From assembly GCA_002454425.1 (NCBI GenBank), contig DKIV01000001.1, positions 48,744 through 85,814 of the forward strand: 37,071 bases of DNA, read 5' to 3'. The stretch is from Sphingobacteriaceae bacterium UBA6709 (GTDB lineage Bacteria > Bacteroidota > Bacteroidia > Sphingobacteriales > Sphingobacteriaceae). A program made the position numbers and the translations under genes. A model generated the notes under the pieces. It did no database searches. It saw only the letters and a program-made list of their open reading frames with translations, and was not told the origin of the DNA. Positions 17,948 through 24,670 of the stretch are shown one piece after another (the first letter of the stretch is position 1; each line of letters starts with the position of its first letter).

Positions 17948-17979
17948 TTTGCAAACAAGTATTCCGCCCATTATATTTG
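17948..17979 (+). promoter_or_regulatory. Predicted promoter of the tRNA-like gene
   Basis: TTTG (17948-17951), 20-base spacer, TATATTTG (17972-17979): a full consensus Bacteroidota promoter. Initiation near 17986 would be about 25 nt before the tRNA-like fold. Confidence 0.78.
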
Positions 17980-18010
17980 TATCAACAAGTTCTTCAAAAA
18001 GACAAAAATA

Positions 18011-18122
18011 CTGTAGGGTGGTGAAACAGGCAGACACACCTCCTTGTCTCGGTGGCGGAGATTTATGGGAAACCTGGAAACAGATTAACCACTCCTTGAA
18101 GGTTCGATTCCTTCCCCTACAG
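18011..18122 (+). tRNA. Unusual class II (leucine-type) tRNA-like gene
   Basis: A tRNA-shaped RNA of about 111 nt. The acceptor stem pairs TGTAGGG (18012-18018) with CCCTACA (18115-18121), and C18011-G18122 could make an eighth pair. The D arm GTGAAACAGGCAGACAC (18021-18037) is the kind seen in Bacteroidota tRNA-Leu. The T arm is perfect: GAAGG, loop TTCGATT, CCTTC (18098-18114). The anticodon arm CCTCC / GGTGG (18039-18043, 18051-18055) has a central U-U mismatch and loop TTGTCTC, giving anticodon GUC by position. The variable region (18056-18097) is about 42 nt with a GGAG/CTCC stem, far longer than normal. No CCA is encoded. A consensus promoter and terminator flank it, so it is probably expressed. 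It could be a degenerate tRNA or a tRNA-like regulatory RNA. Confidence 0.6.
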
Positions 18123-18161
18123 CTCCTTTCGTTTAATTTAGGTTTATAATTGGTTAGTTTG

Positions 18162-18188
18162 AGCTTCCGCCCATCGGGAGCTTTTTTT
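18162..18188 (+). terminator. Terminator of the tRNA-like gene
   Basis: AGCTTCC (18162-18168) pairs with GGGAGCT (18176-18182), one G-U pair, 7-nt loop, followed by seven T. It ends the transcript about 65 nt after the tRNA fold. Confidence 0.8.
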
Positions 18189-18270
18189 ATTGAACAATGT
18201 CGCATAATCCTCCCAACCAGATTTCCCTATAAAAATATCCCGGGTAGCTCTTGAGAATATTAGACTCATA

Positions 18271-18310
18271 AATAAGAAAGCCGCCTGATGAATAAATCAA
18301 CAGACGGCTT
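18271..18310 (-). terminator. Terminator of the RNase G gene
   Basis: AAGCCGCCTG (18278-18287) and CAGACGGCTT (18301-18310) form a 10-bp stem on the minus strand (one G-U pair). A modest T-rich tail follows. It lies 22 nt after the stop codon. Confidence 0.7.
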
Positions 18311-18331
18311 AATGAATTCTTCGGTAAGCTT

Positions 18332-19882
18332 TTATAATTTAATTTCTTCCTCCTTCGGGTTGAGGAAGTGAAATTCATTGAGGTAATAGGATGGTACCGA
18401 TTTAACGGTGATCCATTTACCAAACGTCAGGAACCATTTCCATTGTTTAGAAATTAGTCCTTTCTTGATATACGCCTCAATATAAGGATGCACACAAAGC
18501 GTTATCTTCTTTTCATTTTGCTCATTCAAAATGTAATTCAGATTACTTTCAATATCATCCATTAACACAATACTGGCTTTAATTTCTCCAGTACCATTAC
18601 ACGCAGGACACTTTTCATTAGTCACAATATTCATCTCCGGCCTTACACGCTGGCGGGTAATCTGAACAAGGCCAAACTTACTCGGTGGCAATATTGTATG
18701 CTTTGCCCTATCAAGAGCCATTTGTTGCTTCAGGAAGTCAAAAAGCTCTTTCCTGTTGTTGGGTTTATGCATGTCGATAAAATCGACAACCACAATTCCC
18801 CCCATATCACGCAAACGTAACTGTCGTGCGATTTCCCGCGCAGCTTCCTTGTTTACCTGTAGCGCATTTTCTTCCTGATTCTCCGGATTAGCAGTACGGT
18901 TTCCGCTGTTAACATCTATAACATGCAGTGCTTCCGTATGCTCAACTACCAGATACGCACCGCCAGCAAGATTCACGGTACGTCCAAAGGCCGATTTTAT
19001 TTGCTTCTCAATCCCGAAGTGCTCAAATATTGGCTCTTTGTGCTTATAAAGCTTAACAATTTTTTCAAGCTCAGGAGAAATATCCTGAACATATGATCGG
19101 ATCTCTTCAAATATCCCATGATCATTTACATGGATATTAGTAAAATCAGAATTCAGTAAATCTCTTAATATGGTGGATGTTCTTCCCATCTCACCAAGAA
19201 TTTTTTTTGATGGTTCCGTAGCTGGAAGACGCGTACTAAAAAGCTCCCATTTTTCTATAAGATCTAAAAGATCTTTCTGAAGCTCGTTAACGCCCTTTCC
19301 CTCTGAAACAGTACGGATGATTACTCCGAAGTTCTTTGGCTTAATACTTTCAACAATACGTTTTAATCGCGTACGTTCGGTATTACTTTTAATCTTTTTA
19401 GATATAGATATTGACTCAGAGAACGGTACCAGAACAACAAATCTGCCCGCCAATGACAGGTCAGAACTTAAACGTGGCCCCTTAGTGGATATTGGTTCTT
19501 TAGCAATCTGAACAGGCAATAACATATTGCGGTTCAGAATTTCCGATATCTTGCCGGATTTGTTAATATCCTCCTCCAGCTTAAAACTATTAAGCAGTTT
19601 ATCTTTAAAACTGCCATTCTTTACAATCTTGGTCAGCTTAATAAGCGACTGTACCTGGGGGCCCAGGTCAAGATAGTGCAAAAAAGCATCCTTTTCGTAA
19701 CCTACATCTACAAAAGCAGCATTCAATCCGGGCATGATCTTCTTGATCCGCCCAAGATATATATCTCCAACAGAATAATTGTTGTTAACATGCTCTGTGT
19801 GAAGTTCTACGAGTTGCTTGTCCTGCAGTAAAGCTATAGTTACCCCGTTAGGAGCTGAATTTATTATTAATTCCTTTACCAA
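18332..19882 (-). CDS. rng: Ribonuclease E/G family protein (RNase G)
   Basis: Endoribonuclease for rRNA maturation and mRNA decay, 516 residues, close to E. coli RNase G and lacking an RNase E-type C-terminal scaffold. The S1 domain lies at about 38-130 (VGDIYLGRIKKIMPGLNAAF). The catalytic magnesium residues are Asp323 (VIDVNSG) and Asp367 (VVVDFIDMHKPNNR). The zinc-link CPAC (425-428) allows dimerisation. The start appears to be TTG: a stop codon lies two codons upstream, and the sequence VKELIINS is the expected N-terminus. It is the last gene of the HU-TPR-small protein-rng run. Confidence 0.95.
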   Translation of the reverse strand: MVKELIINSAPNGVTIALLQDKQLVELHTEHVNNNYSVGDIYLGRIKKIMPGLNAAFVDVGYEKDAFLHYLDLGPQVQSLIKLTKIVKNGSFKDKLLNSFKLEEDINKSGKISEILNRNMLLPVQIAKEPISTKGPRLSSDLSLAGRFVVLVPFSESISISKKIKSNTERTRLKRIVESIKPKNFGVIIRTVSEGKGVNELQKDLLDLIEKWELFSTRLPATEPSKKILGEMGRTSTILRDLLNSDFTNIHVNDHGIFEEIRSYVQDISPELEKIVKLYKHKEPIFEHFGIEKQIKSAFGRTVNLAGGAYLVVEHTEALHVIDVNSGNRTANPENQEENALQVNKEAAREIARQLRLRDMGGIVVVDFIDMHKPNNRKELFDFLKQQMALDRAKHTILPPSKFGLVQITRQRVRPEMNIVTNEKCPACNGTGEIKASIVLMDDIESNLNYILNEQNEKKITLCVHPYIEAYIKKGLISKQWKWFLTFGKWITVKSVPSYYLNEFHFLNPKEEEIKL

Positions 19883-19898
19883 CAGCTACTCTATTATA

Positions 19899-19975
19899 GG
19901 CGGATAGCTCCGCCATCGTACAACACCAGAATGATTTATTAACACAAGAACCTCCAGCGTTTGTACGTGGAGGTT
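19899..19975 (-). promoter_or_regulatory. Two hairpins in the RNase G 5' leader
   Basis: Nearest the start, GGCGGA / TCCGCC (19899-19904 with 19909-19914) is a perfect hairpin with loop TAGC. Further upstream AACCTCCA / TGGAGGTT (19949-19956 with 19968-19975) forms a second one. Either could be a terminator remnant of the small gene upstream or a target for RNase autoregulation, known for E. coli rne. Confidence 0.5.
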
Positions 19976-19999
19976 TGTAATAACAGATCGACGACCTGC

Positions 20000-20089
20000 T
20001 TATTTCTTCTTATGTCTATTCTTTCTTAAACGTTTTTTACGCTTGTGAGTAGCCATTTTATGTCTTTTTCTTTTTTTTCCGCTTGGCAT
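20000..20089 (-). CDS. Very small basic ribosomal-type protein (AURKAIP1/COX24-like)
   Basis: A 29-codon gene starting MPSGKKRKRHKMATHKRKK and ending NRHKKK. More than half the residues are Lys, Arg or His. This matches the tiny Bacteroidota proteins annotated as AURKAIP1/COX24-domain, related to mitochondrial mS38 and actinobacterial bS22, which bind the small ribosomal subunit; the identification is from memory of the family. It lies 31 bp after the TPR gene and 117 bp before rng on the same strand. It is easily missed because of its length. Confidence 0.88.
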   Translation of the reverse strand: MPSGKKRKRHKMATHKRKKRLRKNRHKKK

Positions 20090-20120
20090 AATTTTAAAAT
20101 TTAATGTTTTTATTAACTAA

Positions 20121-20957
20121 TTATTTCTTTAACTCTTGAATTCTCTTCTCCAAATAATCCGAGAATGTCGCGTCTGTCGACAGACGTTTTGTTTCTTCAA
20201 AAGCCTCAATGGCAGACTTCTTCTCTCCTGTATTCTCGTAACATGTCGCCAGGTAAAACCATACATCCGCTGACTGACGGTGCTTCAATACAGTCTTGAA
20301 ACGTTCAATACCCTTGTCAAACTGACCCGAACGTATTGAAAATAAACCAAGATTCATATTAGCGTTCACGTTCTCAGGATCTTTCTTTACAACTTCGAGA
20401 AGGATCGTGATCCCTGCCATAGGGTTCGGTCCACCCACCATCGCACTGCCGAGGCCTGTCTTAGCATCCAGATTCTCCGGATCCATCTCCAATGCCTTCT
20501 GGTAGGCCGACGTTGCCTTAGCAACCAACACCGGTGTTACCACACTATCTTTGCTTGCCTCGTAAGCCTGAGTATATGAGCTCCCGGCCTTAAGCCAGTC
20601 TTCAAGCTTATTACTTCCGGTAGCAAACTCCTCGTAATAGTACGCCGCAGGTGCAGCCTGATTAAGATCATCCCATTTCTGAGCCAACTGCTTCTGCAAA
20701 CCACTCTTCTCCGCTCCCTCAGCTTTCGCAAGCTGCGATTCCAGATCAGATAATTCTTGCTGAAACTTTGTGCTCACCTGCTGTTTCGCCTGTCCTACGA
20801 CCTGCTCCAGAGGAAACGCTTCCGCGCCTGCCGTTGCCGTTGCTCCTTCCGGTTGCCCACGATCGCCTTTAACAAGACCCTTAATATCAAGGGAAAGCAA
20901 TAGCGCCATAAGCACTACCACTAAACCTATCACTGCTATTTGCTTTCCTTTGATCAT
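20121..20957 (-). CDS. Membrane-anchored tetratricopeptide-repeat protein
   Basis: A 278-residue protein. An N-terminal membrane anchor (about 7-24, IAVIGLVVVLMALLLSL) is followed by an Ala/Gln/Glu-rich helical linker (about 40-105). Three or four TPR units then run from about 125 to 275 (AYQKALEMDPENLDAKTGLG, NVNANMNLGLFSIRSGQFDK, ADVWFYLATCYENTGEKKSA). TPRs mediate protein contacts and the partner is unknown. It starts 5 bp after the HU stop codon, so the two genes are cotranscribed. The HU-TPR pair next to mutY and rng is a common Bacteroidota neighbourhood. Confidence 0.88.
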   Translation of the reverse strand: MIKGKQIAVIGLVVVLMALLLSLDIKGLVKGDRGQPEGATATAGAEAFPLEQVVGQAKQQVSTKFQQELSDLESQLAKAEGAEKSGLQKQLAQKWDDLNQAAPAAYYYEEFATGSNKLEDWLKAGSSYTQAYEASKDSVVTPVLVAKATSAYQKALEMDPENLDAKTGLGSAMVGGPNPMAGITILLEVVKKDPENVNANMNLGLFSIRSGQFDKGIERFKTVLKHRQSADVWFYLATCYENTGEKKSAIEAFEETKRLSTDATFSDYLEKRIQELKK

Positions 20958-20962
20958 TCAGT

Positions 20963-21295
20963 TTATGCTTCAGTAGCAGCCTTTGCTTCTTCAGCAGCAG
21001 CAGCTAATTTAGTAACATTCCCATTCTTTACCTTCTCAACAAAAACTTTTGCCGGTTTAAAACTTGGAACATAGTGTTCAGGGATGATGATAGCTGTGTT
21101 CTTTGAAATATTACGCGCTGTCTTCGTTGCTCTTTTCTTAACTACAAAGCTCCCAAAACCACGCACGTAAACATTCTCGCCGTTCACCATTGAGTTTTTA
21201 ATTACTTTAAAAAACGCTTCTACCGCTTCCTGCACATCTAACTTTTCAATACCAGTTTTGCTGGAAATCTCAGCGATAATTTCTGCCTTAGTCAT
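20963..21295 (-). CDS. HU/IHF-family DNA-binding protein
   Basis: Nucleoid protein that bends DNA as a dimer, 110 residues from the ATG at 21293-21295 (MTKAEIIAEISSKTGIEKLD). The frame continues upstream to 21409, but that part is not HU-like and overlaps the promoter. The core GENVYVRGFGSFVVKKRA and the beta-arm (ARNISKNTAIIIPEHYVPSF) are clear. The arm tip reads ISKNTAI where many HUs have NPxTG. A short Ala/Glu/Lys tail extends the C-terminus. First gene of the HU-TPR run. Confidence 0.94.
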   Translation of the reverse strand: MTKAEIIAEISSKTGIEKLDVQEAVEAFFKVIKNSMVNGENVYVRGFGSFVVKKRATKTARNISKNTAIIIPEHYVPSFKPAKVFVEKVKNGNVTKLAAAAEEAKAATEA

Positions 21296-21344
21296 ATTTT
21301 TTTGGGTTAAACTTTTTCGTAAACTCTTAATTGTTTTGGGGTTG

Positions 21345-21352
21345 CAAAAGTA
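21345..21352 (-). promoter_or_regulatory. Predicted promoter -7 element for HU
   Basis: On the minus strand this reads TACTTTTG, an exact TAnnTTTG. It lies 50 nt before the chosen HU start and therefore supports that start over the longer frame. No clean -33 element was found. Confidence 0.5.
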
Positions 21353-21619
21353 TTGGTTTAAATTGAAATGATAAAAATAAATCAAAAAAAATTTACCATA
21401 AGCCCCCAAAGCTTAAGCAGATAGGCTCATTTATCGCATGCTAATGGCCCGCCCCGCAGTTTTTAAACCCTCACAAAACCCCTTCATCAGGAGGTCCGAA
21501 GCCGCGCAATTTACACACTCAGCTTCTGATTTACAAAGCGTTGAGCATTTTATTACATAACATCATCATATTCCCGGATAAAGCTCGAAAAGCGTTCCTT
21601 TTCCTAAAAATTTTGCTGT

Positions 21620-21627
21620 TACCTTTG
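21620..21627 (+). promoter_or_regulatory. Predicted promoter -7 element for mutY
   Basis: TACCTTTG is an exact TAnnTTTG, 23 nt before the mutY start. The -33 region is not recognisable. Confidence 0.45.
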
Positions 21628-21650
21628 CAGCTTTTCATGGTAGCATTCTT

Positions 21651-22721
21651 ATGAATTTCACTGACATCGTCATTTCCTGGTATCAAAAGAACAAACGCGA
21701 CCTCCCATGGCGCCATACTTCAGACCCATATTTGATTTGGCTGTCGGAAATTATATTGCAGCAGACACGCGTAGAGCAGGGACTGCCATATTACCTAAAG
21801 TTCGCCGCGCGGTTTCCGAATGTTTCCGCGTTCGCCGCGGCGCCCGAAGAGGAGATTTTACATATGTGGCAAGGCCTCGGCTATTATTCCAGGGGTAGAA
21901 ACATGCATCGCACCGCGAACATGGTCATGGAAGACTTTGGTGGAGAATTCCCCCAAGCCTATGATGAACTCCTTAAACTCAAGGGCGTGGGGCAATACAC
22001 CGCCGCGGCCATATCATCATTCTCCATCAATGAAGCGAAAGCCGTGGTCGACGGCAACGTCTATCGATTGCTTGCCCGCTATTTCGGTATCATCGAACCC
22101 ATAGATACCGGCCGGGGACAAAAAGTATTCACCGCCCTTGCCAATGATCTTATTGATACTGACCGTCCGGGCATCAGCAACCAGGCGATGATGGAATTCG
22201 GCGCTTTGGTTTGTCGTCCCTCACGCCCCGAATGCCCTCAATGCCCGCTAAAGCAAACTTGTGTTGCCCTGCGCGAGAAAAAAATTGAGGAGATACCCGT
22301 AAAACAGGGAAAATCTAAACAACGGAACCGCTATTTCCATTACTTTATAATCAGGCGAGATAACGAAACCCTGTTCAACAAAAGGGGACCTAAAGACATC
22401 TGGGAAAACTTGTATGAATTTCCTCTTATAGAAACATCAGAACCAGTAGTTGCTGAAGACATTTCGCTCTTGCCGGAATTTACACGAACTTTCGGAGCTG
22501 AGGCCAGAGCATTAAGCATTCACGGCCCCATCAGGCATATATTAAGCCACCAACGCTTGTTCGCTACGTTTTATCTTTTGAATTGCGAAACTCAAGACTT
22601 AACAGCACCGGCATCGGCAAACTGGCACTGGGTAAACAACCATGACATCGCCAGAATCCCCAAGCCTCAGCTGCTGTTAAACTTCATTAAAAAGTTTCCT
22701 AACTTCACTGAAGGCAATTAA
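21651..22721 (+). CDS. mutY: A/G-specific adenine DNA glycosylase
   Basis: Removes adenine mispaired with 8-oxoguanine. It has 356 residues. The N-terminal catalytic part has WLSEIILQQTR (Glu33 the proposed general acid), the helix-hairpin-helix LKGVGQYTAAAI (109-120) and VVDGNVYR with catalytic Asp134. Cys188, Cys195, Cys198 and Cys204 (C-x6-C-x2-C-x5-C) hold the [4Fe-4S] cluster. The C-terminal NUDIX-like domain (about 228-350, HYFIIRRDNETLFNKRGPKD) recognises 8-oxoG. The gene is divergent from HU and 85 bp upstream of ssb. Confidence 0.96.
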   Translation: MNFTDIVISWYQKNKRDLPWRHTSDPYLIWLSEIILQQTRVEQGLPYYLKFAARFPNVSAFAAAPEEEILHMWQGLGYYSRGRNMHRTANMVMEDFGGEFPQAYDELLKLKGVGQYTAAAISSFSINEAKAVVDGNVYRLLARYFGIIEPIDTGRGQKVFTALANDLIDTDRPGISNQAMMEFGALVCRPSRPECPQCPLKQTCVALREKKIEEIPVKQGKSKQRNRYFHYFIIRRDNETLFNKRGPKDIWENLYEFPLIETSEPVVAEDISLLPEFTRTFGAEARALSIHGPIRHILSHQRLFATFYLLNCETQDLTAPASANWHWVNNHDIARIPKPQLLLNFIKKFPNFTEGN

Positions 22722-22806
22722 CTTTAAACATTAATCCGCAACTTTCGCCGCCACCACATATAGCGAAAATGCTCATCGTCAACTGACAACACACATAAAA
22801 AAAGCA

Positions 22807-23256
22807 ATGTCTGGAGTAAATAAAGTCATCTTAATAGGCAACCTCGTCAAAGACCCTGAAGTACGTTATCTGGATAAGGGAATCACCCGCTGCACCTTTG
22901 CACTGGCAACAACGGAAATTATCGTCCGCGATGGCAAGAGAACCGAACAAACAGAATATCATAATATCGTGCTCTGGAGAGCGCTCGCCGATATTGCGGC
23001 AAAGCACCTCAGTAAGGGCAAACAGATATATGTGGAAGGAAAGCTTAGAACCCGCCATTTCGAAGACAGAAATGGCGCCAAACGAACTATTACGGAAATC
23101 TATGGTGAAAATATAACCATGCTTGGCAAACGGGATGATGAAACGAAACAACCCTACCCGCCCACGCAGGACAACGATAATCTCAGTATTCCCAAAATGG
23201 AAGAACCTCGCGCCGATTTCGGCACCCGGGGACCGGAAGACGAACTTCCGTTTTAA
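22807..23256 (+). CDS. ssb: Single-stranded DNA-binding protein
   Basis: Coats single-stranded DNA in replication and repair, 149 residues. The OB fold occupies 1-110 (VNKVILIGNLVKDPEVRYL, EYHNIVLWRALADIAAKHLS, GKQIYVEGKLRTRHFEDRNG). A short flexible linker follows and then the acidic tip ending EDELPF, the docking site for partner proteins. No promoter was recognised between it and mutY, so the two may be cotranscribed. A hairpin lies just downstream. Confidence 0.96.
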   Translation: MSGVNKVILIGNLVKDPEVRYLDKGITRCTFALATTEIIVRDGKRTEQTEYHNIVLWRALADIAAKHLSKGKQIYVEGKLRTRHFEDRNGAKRTITEIYGENITMLGKRDDETKQPYPPTQDNDNLSIPKMEEPRADFGTRGPEDELPF

Positions 23257-23265
23257 AATCACATA

Positions 23266-23313
23266 CAGAAAGCCCCGCTTCGCAGCACTTTTAAGCAGCC
23301 GCTGGGCTTTCTG
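23266..23313 (+). terminator. Hairpin after ssb, probable terminator
   Basis: CAGAAAGCCC (23266-23275) pairs perfectly with GGGCTTTCTG (23304-23313), with further structure inside. No T-run follows, so it may be a factor-assisted terminator or a 3'-end stabiliser. Confidence 0.5.
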
Positions 23314-23559
23314 TAAACCACCAACATCAGCGACCGCTTCCTTCGCCCAAAAACAGGATCAGTTATCACATATTTCTTTTGCATTCAACCAATACCGAAA
23401 TCAGGGGATTTTAGCGGCAAAAAACAGAGGATTCAACCTTTCGTCCCTCTTTCTCCCGATGACCTGAAAAAACACTACCTTCGAAAGCTTTTTTACTACT
23501 TTCTCCCCCTGAACAGATGTTTTATTTTAGAGACTGATAATCAGTTGTGTAAAAATTAA
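23314..23559. other. Intergenic region upstream of the arginine operon promoter
   Basis: No gene or strong structure seen. It becomes AT-rich towards the operator palindrome that starts at 23560. Confidence 0.5.
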
Positions 23560-23575
23560 AAATGCAATTGCATTT
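23560..23575. promoter_or_regulatory. Perfect 16-bp palindrome, candidate operator of the arginine operon
   Basis: AAATGCAATTGCATTT is a perfect inverted repeat that contains the TTG -33 element (23568-23570) of the predicted operon promoter. A dimeric repressor bound here would block RNA polymerase. ArgR sites in other bacteria are similar-sized palindromes, but assignment to ArgR is inference. Confidence 0.55.
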
Positions 23576-23599
23576 GTGCTAATTATTTCAATACTTTTG
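23568..23599 (+). promoter_or_regulatory. Predicted promoter of the arginine operon
   Basis: TTG (23568-23570), 21-base spacer, TACTTTTG (23592-23599). Initiation near 23606 gives a leader of about 280 nt before the first biosynthetic gene. Confidence 0.65.
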
Positions 23600-23634
23600 C
23601 AAAGTCAAAAACAAGACACAAAGACACCATTTAA

Positions 23635-23769
23635 ATGAACAAAAAGAACACATTCAACACTTCTGTAATCGTAGCTTCTCCGAGCTATGTTTGCGAGCTT
23701 GAATTCAAGTTCTGTTTTGGCGATAAATTAGTTCTTCGACACCGACGACCATTCATGCCAAGAGTTTGA
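23635..23769 (+). CDS. Candidate arginine leader peptide (44 codons)
   Basis: An ATG-initiated ORF about 30 nt after the predicted transcription start and 118 nt before the GNAT gene. It begins MNKKNTFNTS and ends LRHRRPFMPRV. Arginine occurs at positions 35, 37, 38 and 43 and nowhere else. Three of the four codons are CGA (23737-23748 region), the fourth AGA. A hairpin overlaps the last codons and the stop. Leader peptides rich in the end-product amino acid are the hallmark of attenuation control. It could also be a small functional protein or a chance ORF. Confidence 0.5.
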   Translation: MNKKNTFNTSVIVASPSYVCELEFKFCFGDKLVLRHRRPFMPRV

Positions 23770-23813
23770 TACTCTTCGGCAGCCCACCTCCATCTATTGC
23801 CTGACATAGGCAA
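23757..23813 (+). promoter_or_regulatory. Two hairpins in the arginine operon leader
   Basis: Hairpin 1 (23757-23780): GCC-AAGAGT pairs with ACTCTT-GGC, one bulged C, and the loop holds the leader-ORF stop codon. Hairpin 2 (23797-23813): TTGCCT / AGGCAA with loop GACAT. Neither is followed by a T-run, so any attenuation would act on translation or through Rho rather than as an intrinsic terminator. Confidence 0.55.
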
Positions 23814-23887
23814 ACAAAAAAATTTAAAACTTCTTTAACATATAACCCCCGATATTAATAGTCCGTTAAAAGCGGAGCATTAAAACA

Positions 23888-24574
23888 ATGGATATACACG
23901 ATTTCGCAGTAATTGTAGCATCTGACGCCCACATTGGATACGCAGAAGAGATTTGTGACGAGATGCACGAGTCTGCAAAGGCAAGAGGAACAGGTATAGC
24001 ACGCAGAAATCCCGAATACGTAGCCAATAAAATGCGTGAAGGCAAAGCCGTCATAGCCATCCACAACGATGGAACATGGGCAGGCTTCTGCTATATTGAA
24101 ACGTGGAGCCACAACGAGTTCGTTGCAAACTCCGGACTTATTGTTAATCCTTTATTCCGGAAGTGCGGACTTGCCAAGGCTATAAAAAACAGAATCTTTG
24201 AACTTTCCCGGGAAAAATATCCTGACGCCAAGATCTTCGGTCTCACCACCGGTCTGGCAGTTATGAAGATCAACTCCGAGCTAGGTTATGAGCCTGTCAC
24301 CTATTCTGAACTTACTCAGGACGAAAACTTCTGGAAAGGCTGCCAGAGTTGCGTAAACTATGATATACTTACAGCTAAAGGACGTAAAAACTGCCTGTGC
24401 ACAGCCATGCTATACGATCCTGAAGAAAAAGAGAAAGTAATACAGGATAATGGAAAAAGACTCCAGGAGGAGATGCCTCGCACAAAAAGAAAAATGAACC
24501 TCTTCGAGCGACTGGAAGCTAAACTCCGTGGTTCCGCGAAAGTATTATTCTCATCCATATTAATTAATCAATAA
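23888..24574 (+). CDS. GNAT acyltransferase, probable N-acylglutamate synthase of arginine biosynthesis
   Basis: First gene of the arginine operon, 228 residues. The GNAT fold shows the acyl-CoA pyrophosphate loop RKCGLA (91-96) after VNPLF, and HNDGTWAGFCYIETW on the central sheet. Its position, with no argA or argJ nearby, suggests it transfers an acetyl or succinyl group to glutamate. Cys152, Cys155, Cys169 and Cys171 (C-x2-C-x13-C-x-C) look like a metal site in the C-terminal half, unusual for GNAT enzymes. The last 50 residues are basic and end in a short hydrophobic stretch. The acyl donor cannot be told. Confidence 0.85.
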   Translation: MDIHDFAVIVASDAHIGYAEEICDEMHESAKARGTGIARRNPEYVANKMREGKAVIAIHNDGTWAGFCYIETWSHNEFVANSGLIVNPLFRKCGLAKAIKNRIFELSREKYPDAKIFGLTTGLAVMKINSELGYEPVTYSELTQDENFWKGCQSCVNYDILTAKGRKNCLCTAMLYDPEEKEKVIQDNGKRLQEEMPRTKRKMNLFERLEAKLRGSAKVLFSSILINQ

Positions 24575-24670
24575 ATATTTGACTTATTACGCCCAAAACA
24601 TATTCCGGTGTTAGCCGAGTTGCTATCTGCCGCCAATATTGAGGCCGTAGAAAAAAATCAGGTACAAGAA

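Noticed and set aside
23698..23709. Palindrome CTTGAATTCAAG inside the leader ORF
   Set aside because: Short and located within a putative coding region; no promoter element nearby to make it an operator.
24608..24670. Upstream GTG extension of argG
   Set aside because: The added 21 residues have no family counterpart, while the ATG at 24671 gives the standard N-terminus directly before the PP-loop.
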